DNA of 20,007 bases, taken from contig JBPOJA010000027.1 of the NCBI GenBank assembly GCA_052034085.1, positions 1-20,007 on the forward strand, written 5' to 3'. The notes beneath the pieces are model-generated. The model was not told where the DNA came from. It made no database searches and saw only the letters and a program-made list of their open reading frames with translations. Below, one piece after another: positions 5,107 through 13,288 of the stretch. The translations under genes and the position numbers were made by a program. The stretch's first letter is position 1; each line of letters opens with the position of its first letter. Source of the stretch: UBA1426 sp052034085. GTDB lineage: Bacteria > Bacillota > Clostridia > Peptostreptococcales > Anaerovoracaceae.

Positions 5107-6327
5107 ATGAAAAGAAAATTTTTAACAGCGTTGCTGGCCGTGATAATTATTGTTTCAGGAGTTCTTGCAATATCGGCAGACGAAAGAGCCATAGTGCCGG
5201 ACATGAATTTCGTCGGAGAACCGGTTGAACTTTCCCTGGAGGAAGCTGTAAAAATCATGCAGACAAAAGGAAGCAGAGCAGAAACAGCCCTGCTGAATAA
5301 GGCGGCCGACGAAGCGGTGGCCAAAGGACATACAGAAAGTGTTCAGAGCATGGCCGACTATTTCAGAAAGCTTGAAGAAGTGCGGCTTGGAGAGGCGGCG
5401 GGCTATTTGCCGCAGGGAACATCTTTTGCCATGTCCGCTCAGATGCAGGCCGCCGGAATTACTGAAACCAATGAAAAAATAATGAAAATGAGGCGAAATT
5501 TCGCAAAAGAACAAATAGAAAAGAACTATCAGGCTGAATTGAATGAGATAGAGGCAATGACAATTGATCTTTACTTTGGCATTATGCTGGCAGAGGAAAA
5601 TCTGGAAATTGCAAAAGACAGTCTGGCAAATGCAAAAGCCGTAGACCAGAATGTTCAGAAGAAGTATAAAAGAGGTCTTGTCGCCAGGATAGATACGGTG
5701 GTATCAAAAAATCAGGTCGATCAGGCTGAAGGAAGGGTGGCTTCTGCTGAAAGCGCCTTAAAAAAAGCCAAAATGAGTTTCAACCTTCTGATGGGTTTTG
5801 ATCTGATGCAGAATGTAATAATTAAAGATCAGCTGAATATGAAGGCTATGCCGGAAGGCAACCTGACAGGTTTTATAGAGAGTGCGCTGGACAACAGAAA
5901 TGAGATCAAAGGCATATTCATGTCCTGTGAAATACAGGATATTCTGCTGAATAATTTAAAATATCGCTATCCTTCAAATTCCGCCACATATTTAAACCAG
6001 CAGGCAGCCACCATGGCAGCCAGAAAATCTTTCGAAGATATTCCCCGACAGATTGAAATGGATATTCGCAGCAGATATCTGGATTTGCGGGACAAGGCAA
6101 GGGAGGTTGAACTGGCCAGGGCAGGACAGAAAGTTGCCGACGAGGCATATAGACTGGCAAAGATAAGCTTTGATGCAGGAGTTAATACTTTGACAGATGT
6201 TGATGAAGCCGGAATAAGATCATATCAGGCGGCTCTTGGAGTTACAGCCGCCATAACAGATTACAATATAACGGTTCACAGCTTCAGCCATGCCATAGGT
6301 GTGGGCACTGTAAGGATACCTCTTTAG
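5107..6327 (+). CDS. TolC-like secreted coiled-coil protein
   Basis: This 406-residue protein has an N-terminal signal peptide (MKRK followed by a hydrophobic core to about residue 23, with likely cleavage near ISA-DE). Long helical, Ala/Glu/Lys-rich segments follow in two similar halves. Each half has the TolC-type pattern of a helix, a loop with KRG or AG, then a second helix: 'VQKKYKRGLVARIDTVVSKNQVDQAEGR' near 195-220 and 'AYRLAKISFDAGVNTLTDVDEAG' near 350-375. The 'L.LEEAV' opening (about residue 37) is also typical. Outer-membrane-factor homologues occur in Clostridia, where an outer membrane is usually absent, so the site of action is uncertain. The ribosome site before ATG 5107 is weak (GAGAAG). 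A terminator follows at 6351. Confidence 0.75.
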   Translation: MKRKFLTALLAVIIIVSGVLAISADERAIVPDMNFVGEPVELSLEEAVKIMQTKGSRAETALLNKAADEAVAKGHTESVQSMADYFRKLEEVRLGEAAGYLPQGTSFAMSAQMQAAGITETNEKIMKMRRNFAKEQIEKNYQAELNEIEAMTIDLYFGIMLAEENLEIAKDSLANAKAVDQNVQKKYKRGLVARIDTVVSKNQVDQAEGRVASAESALKKAKMSFNLLMGFDLMQNVIIKDQLNMKAMPEGNLTGFIESALDNRNEIKGIFMSCEIQDILLNNLKYRYPSNSATYLNQQAATMAARKSFEDIPRQIEMDIRSRYLDLRDKAREVELARAGQKVADEAYRLAKISFDAGVNTLTDVDEAGIRSYQAALGVTAAITDYNITVHSFSHAIGVGTVRIPL

Positions 6328-6350
6328 AAAACACAAAACGGGCATGGTAA

Positions 6351-6375
6351 GCCGGGCATGCGCCCGGCCTTTTTT
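6351..6375 (+). terminator. Intrinsic terminator after the TolC-like gene
   Basis: GCCGGGC (6351-6357) and GCCCGGC (6362-6368) form a perfect 7-bp GC-rich stem with an ATGC loop, followed by CTTTTTT. It lies 23 bases after the TAG stop of the TolC-like gene. On the opposite strand the hairpin lacks a good T-run, so it is a poorer terminator for the convergent sppA. Confidence 0.88.
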
Positions 6376-7420
6376 AATTCATCAGCATTGGACAGGTATA
6401 ACTTATGGGATGAGCCATATTGTTTTTCATGAGAGATAAGATGACTTCCGCTTCGCTGCGGCCAGTCAGAGGCAGAGGCGCCCGCCCCATGAGTCTGCCG
6501 AAAATTGATGTATCCTGATATTTGATCTCATGAACTGGAAGGCCGGTCAGGTTAAATTGTTTCCCGATGATGTCGAGCGCCTCATCGTAAGATGCCACTG
6601 AATCAATCAAGCCTTCCTCCAGCGCTTGATTTGCCGTGTATATTCTCCCGTCGGCCAGTTTTTTAACCAGTTCCAAAGGAAGATTCCGTCCTTCGGCAAC
6701 AATCCCTACAAATTGTTCGTAAGCTTCATCCACCAGGCTTTGCAGAATCTTTTCCTGCTCTGCCGTCATGGGGTCAGTTATGCTGCCCATTGATTTATTA
6801 GAACCGGAATCGATGGTAATAGTTGTAATACCATGCTTGTCCAGGAAGCCGGACACATCATAAAAAGTTCCCAGAGTTACTCCTATTGAGCCGGTCCAGC
6901 AGTTGCGGTTAGCCAGAATCATGTCAGCCGGTGCAGAAATATAATAGCCTCCCGATGCAGCCATGGAACTCATGTATGAAATTACGGGCCTGCCGGTTTT
7001 TTTCTGATATTCTTTAATCTTAAAGTACAGTTCATCGCTTTCAAAGACACCGCCCCCGGGTGTATTGAGATAAAGAATCAGCGCCTTGTTGGAGGGGTTA
7101 TCTATTAATTCATTGATCTTTTTCAAAGTAAAGCTATGCTGGTAATCAACAGCACGCCCGAAGCTGTCAACATTATTGTCAGAAATGATGCCTTCGACAA
7201 AAAGCTGGGCAACAAAGGGACCTGCCGGCAGAACTTCTTCAGGCACGCTGACAATTGATTTCACGGCCTTGCCTATCAGGCTGCCGAAAGCAAGAACGAC
7301 AGCTATGACAATCAGCCATATAATAAGGCCTTTTTTCCAGCCCCGTTTCTTCTTTGGCGGATCAAACTTATAATACTGATTTATATCATTGGAAACGCCT
7401 GTGTCCCTTAACTCATCCAT
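6374..7420 (-). CDS. sppA: Signal peptide peptidase SppA (S49 family)
   Basis: This membrane-anchored serine protease of 348 residues probably clears cleaved signal peptides. A short cytoplasmic N-terminus (1-30, basic KKKRGWKK) precedes one transmembrane helix at 31-50; the protease domain is outside. The catalytic Ser156 lies in MAASGGYY and the general-base Lys209 in GSNKSMGS, the Ser/Lys dyad of the single-domain Bacillus-type SppA. NTPGGGV (119-125) is the conserved oxyanion region. ATG 7420 is chosen because AAAGG (minus strand) lies 9 bases upstream; ATG 7429 directly abuts that site, and the longer frame from 7525 has no support. It is divergent from der and has its own promoter. Confidence 0.93.
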   Translation of the reverse strand: MDELRDTGVSNDINQYYKFDPPKKKRGWKKGLIIWLIVIAVVLAFGSLIGKAVKSIVSVPEEVLPAGPFVAQLFVEGIISDNNVDSFGRAVDYQHSFTLKKINELIDNPSNKALILYLNTPGGGVFESDELYFKIKEYQKKTGRPVISYMSSMAASGGYYISAPADMILANRNCWTGSIGVTLGTFYDVSGFLDKHGITTITIDSGSNKSMGSITDPMTAEQEKILQSLVDEAYEQFVGIVAEGRNLPLELVKKLADGRIYTANQALEEGLIDSVASYDEALDIIGKQFNLTGLPVHEIKYQDTSIFGRLMGRAPLPLTGRSEAEVILSLMKNNMAHPISYTCPMLMN

Positions 7421-7484
7421 GGTTTGCATCCTTTCATACAGGGTAAAATATTTGAGAGTAAAGACAAAAATATTATTCCCATTA

Positions 7485-7513
7485 ATTGTACATTTAAATA
7501 ACTGTCTTGGCAA
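7485..7513 (-). promoter_or_regulatory. sppA promoter
   Basis: On the minus strand, TTGCCA (7513 to 7508) is followed after 17 bases by TACAAT (7490 to 7485). Each hexamer has one mismatch to the sigma-A consensus. Transcription would start near 7478, giving a leader of about 58 bases to the ATG at 7420. Confidence 0.7.
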
Positions 7514-7529
7514 CTCAGGAGACAATCTG

Positions 7530-7558
7530 TTGCCACACTCATTCTATACCATTATAAT
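7530..7558 (+). promoter_or_regulatory. der promoter with palindromic -10 region
   Basis: TTGCCA (7530-7535), a 17-base spacer and a perfect TATAAT (7553-7558) form a near-consensus sigma-A promoter. The -10 sits inside the 12-bp perfect palindrome CCATTATAATGG (7549-7560), flanked by CCACAC (7533-7538) and GTGTGG (7561-7566). The leader to the ATG at 7585 is only about 20 bases, and GGGGGA (7572-7577) is the ribosome site. Confidence 0.75.
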
Positions 7559-7584
7559 GGGTGTGGTCAGTGGGGGAATATGAT

Positions 7585-8913
7585 ATGAGCAAACCGATTG
7601 TGGCCGTAATAGGCAGGCCCAATGTGGGCAAGTCCACATTTTTCAATAAAATATTGGGGAAGAGGGTTTCCATCGTGGAGGATACCCCAGGTGTTACCAG
7701 GGACAGAATCTACGGAGAAAGCGAGTGGAGAAACCGGCCTTTTATAATGATTGACACGGGAGGCATTGAGCCTGATTCCGATGATATTATATTGGCGGCT
7801 ATGAGATCTCAGGCAGAAACAGCCATTGAGACTGCGGATTTAATATTATTCATGGTGGACGGCAAAGAAGGCCTGACATCTTCAGACAGGGAAGTTGCTT
7901 CTATGCTGAGAAAAAGAGGCAGGGAAGTAATCCTGGTTGTGAATAAAATTGATTCGGCTGATCTCCCTCCTAATTTCTATGATTTTTATGAGCTGGGCCT
8001 GGGTGATCCTGTACCTGTTTCTTCTGCCAACATGCTGGGGCTGGGTGATCTTCTCGACCTGATGCTTGAACGGCTTCCGCCACAAAAACCGGTGGAGGAT
8101 GAGGAGGAAACAATCAAAATTGCCGTAATCGGCAAGCCCAATGTGGGGAAGTCATCCTTAATCAATGCCCTGACAGGGGAAGAAAGGCTTATAGTAAGCC
8201 CCATTGCCGGCACAACCAGAGATGCAATAGATACCGAATTCATTTGGTATGGTGAAAAATTTACTCTGATAGACACAGCAGGCATAAGGCGAAAGAGTAA
8301 GATTTATGGGGATATTGAAAGGTATAGTGTAATCCGGGCAATAGCCGCCATCGAGCGCAGCGATGTCTGCCTTCTTGTGATAGATGCGGTTGAAGGAATC
8401 AGTGAGCAGGATAAAAAAATAGCAGGCATGGCACACGAAGAAGGAAAAGGCATTGTAGTTGTGGTCAATAAATGGGACCTGTTGAAAAAAGACAATAAGA
8501 CTATGGAAAACTATCGCCAGGACATTAAACGCGAGCTTCCCTTTATGACTTATGCTCCTGCCATTTTCATTTCTGTGACTGAAAAGCAGCGCCTGCATCA
8601 GGTCATGGAAATGGCGAAGAGGGTAGCTGAAATGAGGGCTATGCGTATTCCAACCGGGCAGCTTAACTCCCTGATTATTGATGCGACAATGATGAAACAA
8701 CCGCCTTCTGATAAGGGTAAAGGACTGAAAATCTATTATGTGACCCAGGTGGGAGTCAAGCCTCCTTTGTTCTCTTTCCAGGTAAACAGCCGGGAGCTGA
8801 TGCATTTTTCCTACGCCAGGTATCTGGAAAATAGAATCAGGGACGCCTATGGTTTTGAGGGTACTTCAATTAAATTCGTCTTCAGAGAGAAGGGAGACAA
8901 GGACAATGTTTAA
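7585..8913 (+). CDS. der: Ribosome biogenesis GTPase Der (EngA)
   Basis: This essential double GTPase, which assists 50S subunit assembly, has 442 residues, the usual length. The first G domain has GRPNVGKS (10-17) and NKID (120-123). The second has GKPNVGKS (183-190), DTAG and NKWD (295-298). The C-terminal KH-like RNA-binding domain covers about 355-442. The acidic linker EDEEE between the G domains is typical. ATG 7585 is preferred over the GTG-rich upstream frame because MSKPIVAVIGRPNVG is the conserved start, with GGGGGA 7 bases upstream. The last codons overlap plsY by 8 bases, and gpsA follows, the usual Firmicute order der-plsY-gpsA. Confidence 0.98.
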   Translation: MSKPIVAVIGRPNVGKSTFFNKILGKRVSIVEDTPGVTRDRIYGESEWRNRPFIMIDTGGIEPDSDDIILAAMRSQAETAIETADLILFMVDGKEGLTSSDREVASMLRKRGREVILVVNKIDSADLPPNFYDFYELGLGDPVPVSSANMLGLGDLLDLMLERLPPQKPVEDEEETIKIAVIGKPNVGKSSLINALTGEERLIVSPIAGTTRDAIDTEFIWYGEKFTLIDTAGIRRKSKIYGDIERYSVIRAIAAIERSDVCLLVIDAVEGISEQDKKIAGMAHEEGKGIVVVVNKWDLLKKDNKTMENYRQDIKRELPFMTYAPAIFISVTEKQRLHQVMEMAKRVAEMRAMRIPTGQLNSLIIDATMMKQPPSDKGKGLKIYYVTQVGVKPPLFSFQVNSRELMHFSYARYLENRIRDAYGFEGTSIKFVFREKGDKDNV

Positions 8914-9526
8914 GCTGGTCTGGGTTCCTGTAGTTATAGTAGCTTATTTTTTAGGAAATATTTCACCCGCCAGTCTGCTGGGAAAAGCGGCCGGAGTGGA
9001 CATCAGAAAAGAAGGCAGCGGAAACCCGGGCACGACCAATGTGCTGAGAGTAATGGGAAAAAAGGCTGCAGCCCTTACCCTGCTGATAGATGTTCTTAAA
9101 GGTGTTTTGGCAGTGCTGATAGGAAAATGGGCTGGTGGGGAAACACTGGCCTTATTAAGCGGCCTTGCCGTTTTTCTGGGCCATATTTTTCCTGTGGTTT
9201 ACGGTTTAAAGGGTGGAAAAGGAATTGCAACGGCATTGGGCATTTTGCTGACCCTGCATCCTCTGCTGGCTCTGTCATGTCTCGCCGTGGCCATACTGGG
9301 ATTTGTATTCTTTCAGCGGGTTTCAGTGGGCAGCCTGATGGCAGCAGTCGCTCTGCCTATTTTTGCTTATAGATATATGCCGGGTGGAGTGGGAATATTG
9401 TCAGTTATGGCGCTCATTGTAATTATAAAGCATAAAAGCAACATTCAGAGATTAATAAAAGGCCAGGAGCCCAAGATAAATCTGAAGAGCAAAAAAACCA
9501 ACAAGGAAAAACAGGAAGATAATTAA
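8906..9526 (+). CDS. plsY: Acyl-phosphate:glycerol-3-phosphate acyltransferase PlsY
   Basis: This integral membrane enzyme transfers an acyl group from acyl-phosphate to the 1-position of glycerol-3-phosphate, the first acylation in phospholipid synthesis. The 206-residue protein has several hydrophobic helices (starting FKLVWVPVVIVAYFLG) and the family motifs GSGNPGTTNVLR (about 33-44) and GLKGGKGIAT (about 100-109). The C-terminal tail (KSKKTNKEKQEDN) is unusually long and basic for the family. ATG 8906 overlaps the der stop and has AGAAGGGAG just upstream; an earlier ATG at 8849 lies inside der and would add residues absent from the family. The next gene, gpsA, makes its substrate. Confidence 0.96.
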   Translation: MFKLVWVPVVIVAYFLGNISPASLLGKAAGVDIRKEGSGNPGTTNVLRVMGKKAAALTLLIDVLKGVLAVLIGKWAGGETLALLSGLAVFLGHIFPVVYGLKGGKGIATALGILLTLHPLLALSCLAVAILGFVFFQRVSVGSLMAAVALPIFAYRYMPGGVGILSVMALIVIIKHKSNIQRLIKGQEPKINLKSKKTNKEKQEDN

Positions 9527-9540
9527 GAAAGAAGCGGGTA

Positions 9541-10572
9541 ATGAAAATGAATAAAAATATTGGAGTTTTGGGCGCAGGCAGCTGGGGGACAGCCCTTTCG
9601 GTAAGCCTTTCAAAAAATGGCCACAAGGTTAAAATCTGGGATATTGACAAGGAACATCTGGAGGCTCTTGAAAAGGACAGAGAAAATAAGAGATATCTGC
9701 CCGAAGTAAAATTCAATGAAAACCTCACGATTGCACCGACTGTAGAAGAAGCCATGACAGGTGCGGATGTCATTTTGTTCTCCGTTCCCGCTCAGCATTT
9801 TCGTTCCGCTTTACAGGGCGCCCTTCCGTATCTTAATAAGGAAGTCCTGGTAGTAAATGTTGCCAAGGGCATAGAGCAGAAGAGCCTGATGCGTCTTTCC
9901 GAAATAGCAAAAGAGCTTGCCGGAGATTTGCCTTATGTAGTATTGTCAGGACCCTCCCATGCAGAAGAAGTTGGAGTGGGATTACCCACAACCCTGGTCA
10001 GCGCATCTGAAAATCTTGTACTGGCAGAATATATTCAGGATATTTTTATGTCGGAAAATCTCAGGATTTACACCAACAGGGATGTGGCCGGTGTTGAGCT
10101 GGGCGGTGCACTTAAAAATACCATAGCTTTGGGTGCAGGAATAGCTGATGGAATGGGTTTTGGGGACAACGCAAAGGCGGCATTGATGACAAGGGGTATA
10201 ACAGAGATTGCCAGACTTGGAGTGGCTCTGGGAGCCTGCGCTGATACCTTTGCAGGCTTGTCAGGGATTGGGGACCTGATTGTTACCTGTACCAGTATGC
10301 ACAGCAGGAATCGCCGTTGTGGCATACTTATAGGCCAGGGTATGAGCCCGGAAGAGGCAACAAAAGAAGTCGGCATGGTGGTAGAGGGCATGTATACAAC
10401 GGAAGCTGCCTGGCAGCTTGCTCAGAAATGCGGAGTTGAAATGCCCATTACCGAACAGATTTTCAATGTTATAAACGGAAAAATCGATGCAAGGACGGCA
10501 GTTACGGCCCTCATGACCCGCAGCAAGAAAAAAGAGATGGAAGACTGTTTCAGCTCAAAGAACGCTCTATAA
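9541..10572 (+). CDS. gpsA: Glycerol-3-phosphate dehydrogenase [NAD(P)+]
   Basis: This cytoplasmic enzyme reduces dihydroxyacetone phosphate to sn-glycerol-3-phosphate, the substrate of PlsY. The 343-residue protein has the Rossmann motif GAGSWGTA (11-18), 'SVPAQHFR' and 'VLSGPSHAEEV' in the N-terminal domain, and the catalytic Lys192 in GGALKNTIALGAGIADG. The C-terminal helical domain follows with GLSGIGDLIVTCTS. The length is usual. ATG 9541 and ATG 9547 are both possible; the ribosome site is weak (AGAAAGAAG). The gap to plsY is 14 bases, consistent with one operon. It converges on ilvA with 23 bases between stops and no clear terminator there. Confidence 0.97.
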   Translation: MKMNKNIGVLGAGSWGTALSVSLSKNGHKVKIWDIDKEHLEALEKDRENKRYLPEVKFNENLTIAPTVEEAMTGADVILFSVPAQHFRSALQGALPYLNKEVLVVNVAKGIEQKSLMRLSEIAKELAGDLPYVVLSGPSHAEEVGVGLPTTLVSASENLVLAEYIQDIFMSENLRIYTNRDVAGVELGGALKNTIALGAGIADGMGFGDNAKAALMTRGITEIARLGVALGACADTFAGLSGIGDLIVTCTSMHSRNRRCGILIGQGMSPEEATKEVGMVVEGMYTTEAAWQLAQKCGVEMPITEQIFNVINGKIDARTAVTALMTRSKKKEMEDCFSSKNAL

Positions 10573-10595
10573 TCTTTTCCGGCATAAACGGAGTT

Positions 10596-11834
10596 CTAAT
10601 ATACCCGGGTAATGCTGAAGCCCTGATCTTCCAGAGCAGCGAGTATTTCGGAAATGTGTTCATGTCCGTTTGTTTCAACGGTAACTTCCAGCAGCACTTT
10701 ATTTGAGTATCTGTCTACAGCCTTGAATTGATTGTGCTGGAGCTCTATAACATTGGCGCCTCTGTCAGCCAGTATGGATGCCACCTTGACCAGCTGGCCG
10801 GGTTTATCCGGAAGCTCCACAGAGAAGCACATTATCCTGCCTCTTGTTATAAGACCCTGGTTGATTATTTCCGAAATAGTTAAAACGTCTATGTTCCCCC
10901 CGCTGATGACGCTGACAATATTTTTGTCAGACCCGGCCCGCTTTTTTAATGCGGCAATTGTGATTGCACCGGCTGTTTCCGCCACTATTTTATGCTTTTC
11001 GATGAGGAGCAAAACCGCTTCCATTATTTCTTTTTCTGAAACGGTTATTATTTCGTCCACATATTCTTTTGTAAATGCGAAAGTTAAGTCGCCCGGCTGC
11101 TTTACGGCAACTCCTTCGGCGATGGTTTTTAAAGATGCCAGCCTGGAAACCTGGCCTTCTTCCAGTGATATTTTCATGGACATAGCCCCGATGGGGGAGA
11201 CGCCAATAATTTTTACCGAAGGTTTCAGGGATTTAACAGCCAGTGCAATGCCCGAAATCAAACCTCCGCCTCCAATAGGTACCAGAATTTCATCCACTTC
11301 AGGCAGGTCCGCCAGGATTTCCAAACCGATGGTTCCCTGTCCGCAAATAACTTCATAATCGTCAAAAGGATGTACGAAAGTCAGGCCTTCCTCTTCGGCG
11401 AGGCTGCAGGCAAAACGGTAGGCATCATCGTAAACATCTCCGTGCAGTATTACTCTTGAACCGCATGCCCTGGTGGAATCTACTTTCAAAAGAGGAGTTA
11501 TGTTCGGCATTATAATAGTAGATTTAATCCGGTTTTCTCTGGCTGAATACGCAACCCCCTGAGCGTGGTTGCCAGCAGAAGAGGCGACGATGCCCCTTGC
11601 TTTTTCCTCATCGGAAAGACTGTGGATTTTGTTGAAGGCGCCGCGGATTTTAAAGGAACCGGTTTTTTGCAGATTCTCAGGCTTCATATAGACATTCATA
11701 TGATATTCCTTACTGAAAAAATCACTTTTCAATAAGGGCGTCTTGTGGATAACGGGTCCCAGTATTTTCGCCGCTTTTTCAATATTTTCAAGGTGGTTCT
11801 GATCTAAATAAGATGTGACTTTCAGGTTGTCCAT
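10596..11834 (-). CDS. ilvA: Threonine ammonia-lyase with ACT domain
   Basis: This PLP enzyme converts threonine to 2-oxobutanoate and ammonia, for isoleucine synthesis or threonine catabolism. The 412-residue protein has the PLP lysine K62 in KTGSFKIRGA, an SSAGNHAQG motif (about 85-93) and the phosphate-binding GGGGL loop near 190. A single ACT domain starts about residue 330 (FSVELPDKPGQLVKVASIL). The layout matches the shorter 'biosynthetic/catabolic' 400-residue class with one C-terminal ACT domain, often named IlvA or TdcB. No isoleucine-pathway genes are nearby, so which role applies is unclear. GGAGG (minus strand of 11840-11844), 5 bases before the ATG, fixes the start. It is divergent from miaB. 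Confidence 0.93.
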   Translation of the reverse strand: MDNLKVTSYLDQNHLENIEKAAKILGPVIHKTPLLKSDFFSKEYHMNVYMKPENLQKTGSFKIRGAFNKIHSLSDEEKARGIVASSAGNHAQGVAYSARENRIKSTIIMPNITPLLKVDSTRACGSRVILHGDVYDDAYRFACSLAEEEGLTFVHPFDDYEVICGQGTIGLEILADLPEVDEILVPIGGGGLISGIALAVKSLKPSVKIIGVSPIGAMSMKISLEEGQVSRLASLKTIAEGVAVKQPGDLTFAFTKEYVDEIITVSEKEIMEAVLLLIEKHKIVAETAGAITIAALKKRAGSDKNIVSVISGGNIDVLTISEIINQGLITRGRIMCFSVELPDKPGQLVKVASILADRGANVIELQHNQFKAVDRYSNKVLLEVTVETNGHEHISEILAALEDQGFSITRVY

Positions 11835-11876
11835 ATTAGCCTCCGTTGTATTTAACTTCTGATGAATATAGAAGGT

Positions 11877-11905
11877 AGTGTATTACTTTTCTTTATTATC
11901 GTCAA
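11877..11905 (-). promoter_or_regulatory. ilvA promoter
   Basis: On the minus strand, TTGACG (11905 to 11900) and TACACT (11882 to 11877) are spaced by 17 bases. It runs back to back with the miaB promoter: the ilvA -35 lies within the region between the miaB -35 and -10, so the two promoters overlap. Confidence 0.65.
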
Positions 11906-11911
11906 GATTTG

Positions 11912-11920
11912 TGCTACAAT
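11912..11920 (+). promoter_or_regulatory. miaB extended -10 promoter element
   Basis: TGC TACAAT (11912-11920) is a TG-extended -10 with one mismatch. The -35 region 17 bases upstream (TTTATT, 11892-11897) is poor. Transcription would begin near 11927, about 36 bases before the miaB start. Confidence 0.55.
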
Positions 11921-11962
11921 GCCATCTGTATCATTCCAAAAATAGTAGTAACGAGGTAAAAA

Positions 11963-13288
11963 TTGAAGAGCAGGACTTTTTACATACAGACATTTGGCTG
12001 CCAGATGAACGAAAGAGACTCAGAAACCCTTGCCGGCTTTTTAATTGAAATGGGTTACGAGGAAAGCCCTGTAAGAAACAAGGCGGATGTGATAATCATT
12101 AATACCTGCAGTGTCAGGGAAAATGCAGACAAAAGATTTTTTGGTACATTGGGACAGCTTAAAAAACTCAGAATGGAGAATGAAGATCTGATTGTTGCTG
12201 TCTGTGGCTGCATGATGCAGCAGCAGCACATTATTGACGCCCTTAAAAGCAGGTATCCCTGGGTGGATCTGATATTCGGGACTCACAATATTCATGAATT
12301 TCCCAAACTTCTGTCCAATGTGGCGGAAGAAAAGGAGAAGATAGTATCAGTCTGGGAAGGTGCGGAAGATATACATGAGGATTTGCCTTCGGCAAGAAGA
12401 CACCCCTTTAAGGCTTATGTAAACATTACCTACGGCTGCAATAACTTCTGCACTTATTGCATTGTTCCCTATACAAGAGGACGTGAGAGAAGCCGGGAGC
12501 CAGACCAGATTGTACATGAAATTGAATCGCTGGTTGCTGACGGTGTCAAAGAAGTGACCCTGCTTGGACAGAATGTAAATTCATATTACAGCAAAGACAC
12601 TGATTTTGGGAAACTCTTAAGACTGGTAAATAAAATTGATGGGCTGGAAAGGATACGTTTCATGACATCCCATCCAAAAGATGTTTCGGAAGAGCTGATC
12701 AGCGCTTACAGGGAATGCAGAAAACTTTGCCCTCACATTCATCTGCCACTGCAGTCGGGGAGCAGCGCAATTCTGTCCAGGATGAACAGAAAATATTCCG
12801 CGGAAGAGTACCTGGCCCTTGTTGAAAAACTTAAGGCGGCAAGGCCCGGAATCGCCATTTCAACCGATATCATAGTCGGCTTCCCGGGAGAAAGCGAGGA
12901 GGATTTTCAGGCCACCCTGGATTTGGTGGAAAAGGTCGGGTTTGATTCAGCTTTTACATTTCTGTACTCAGTGAGGAAAGGTACACCCGCAGAAAAGTAT
13001 CCGCATCAGATAGCAGAAGATATTAAACATGAGCGTTTTAACCGTCTGGTGGAACTGGTTAACAGTATTTCTGCCAAAAAAAACCTGGCCATAGTGGGTA
13101 CGGTTCAGGATGTCCTTGCAGAAGGTAGAAGCAAAACCAACCCTAAACTTTTAACAGGGAGAACCGGGGGCCACAAACTGGTCAATTTCACTGGACATGA
13201 AGAAGATGTTGGAAGGATTGTTCCTGTACTCATAAAAGAGAGCGGAACTTTCAGTCTTACAGGAGATCGCTTAACAGACGGGAGATAG
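11963..13288 (+). CDS. miaB: tRNA-2-methylthio-N6-dimethylallyladenosine synthase MiaB
   Basis: This radical-SAM methylthiotransferase modifies position 37 of tRNAs that carry i6A. The 441-residue protein has the N-terminal UPF0004/MTTase domain with three cluster cysteines C13 (TFGCQMNERDS), C49 (NTCSVRENA) and C83 (CGCMMQ). The radical-SAM cluster C159-x3-C163-x2-C166 lies in YGCNNFCTYCIVPYTRGRERSR. A C-terminal TRAM domain covers about 370-437. The start is TTG at 11963, with GAGG (11953-11956) 6 bases upstream; MKSRTFYIQTFGCQMN then aligns with the family. Its last 32 bases overlap the end of the convergent cls gene. Confidence 0.97.
   Translation: MKSRTFYIQTFGCQMNERDSETLAGFLIEMGYEESPVRNKADVIIINTCSVRENADKRFFGTLGQLKKLRMENEDLIVAVCGCMMQQQHIIDALKSRYPWVDLIFGTHNIHEFPKLLSNVAEEKEKIVSVWEGAEDIHEDLPSARRHPFKAYVNITYGCNNFCTYCIVPYTRGRERSREPDQIVHEIESLVADGVKEVTLLGQNVNSYYSKDTDFGKLLRLVNKIDGLERIRFMTSHPKDVSEELISAYRECRKLCPHIHLPLQSGSSAILSRMNRKYSAEEYLALVEKLKAARPGIAISTDIIVGFPGESEEDFQATLDLVEKVGFDSAFTFLYSVRKGTPAEKYPHQIAEDIKHERFNRLVELVNSISAKKNLAIVGTVQDVLAEGRSKTNPKLLTGRTGGHKLVNFTGHEEDVGRIVPVLIKESGTFSLTGDRLTDGR

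Noticed and set aside
7421..7525. Extended N-terminus of SppA
   Set aside because: It spans the inferred promoter and leader, and the ribosome site fits ATG 7420.
8158..8805. Minus-strand 215-codon frame inside der
   Set aside because: It is antisense to a highly conserved GTPase; no ribosome site or family features are visible.
11877..11882. Second YtrA site at the ilvA -10 (AGTGTA on the plus strand)
   Set aside because: No TACACT partner lies 13 bases downstream; it is just the complement of the -10.
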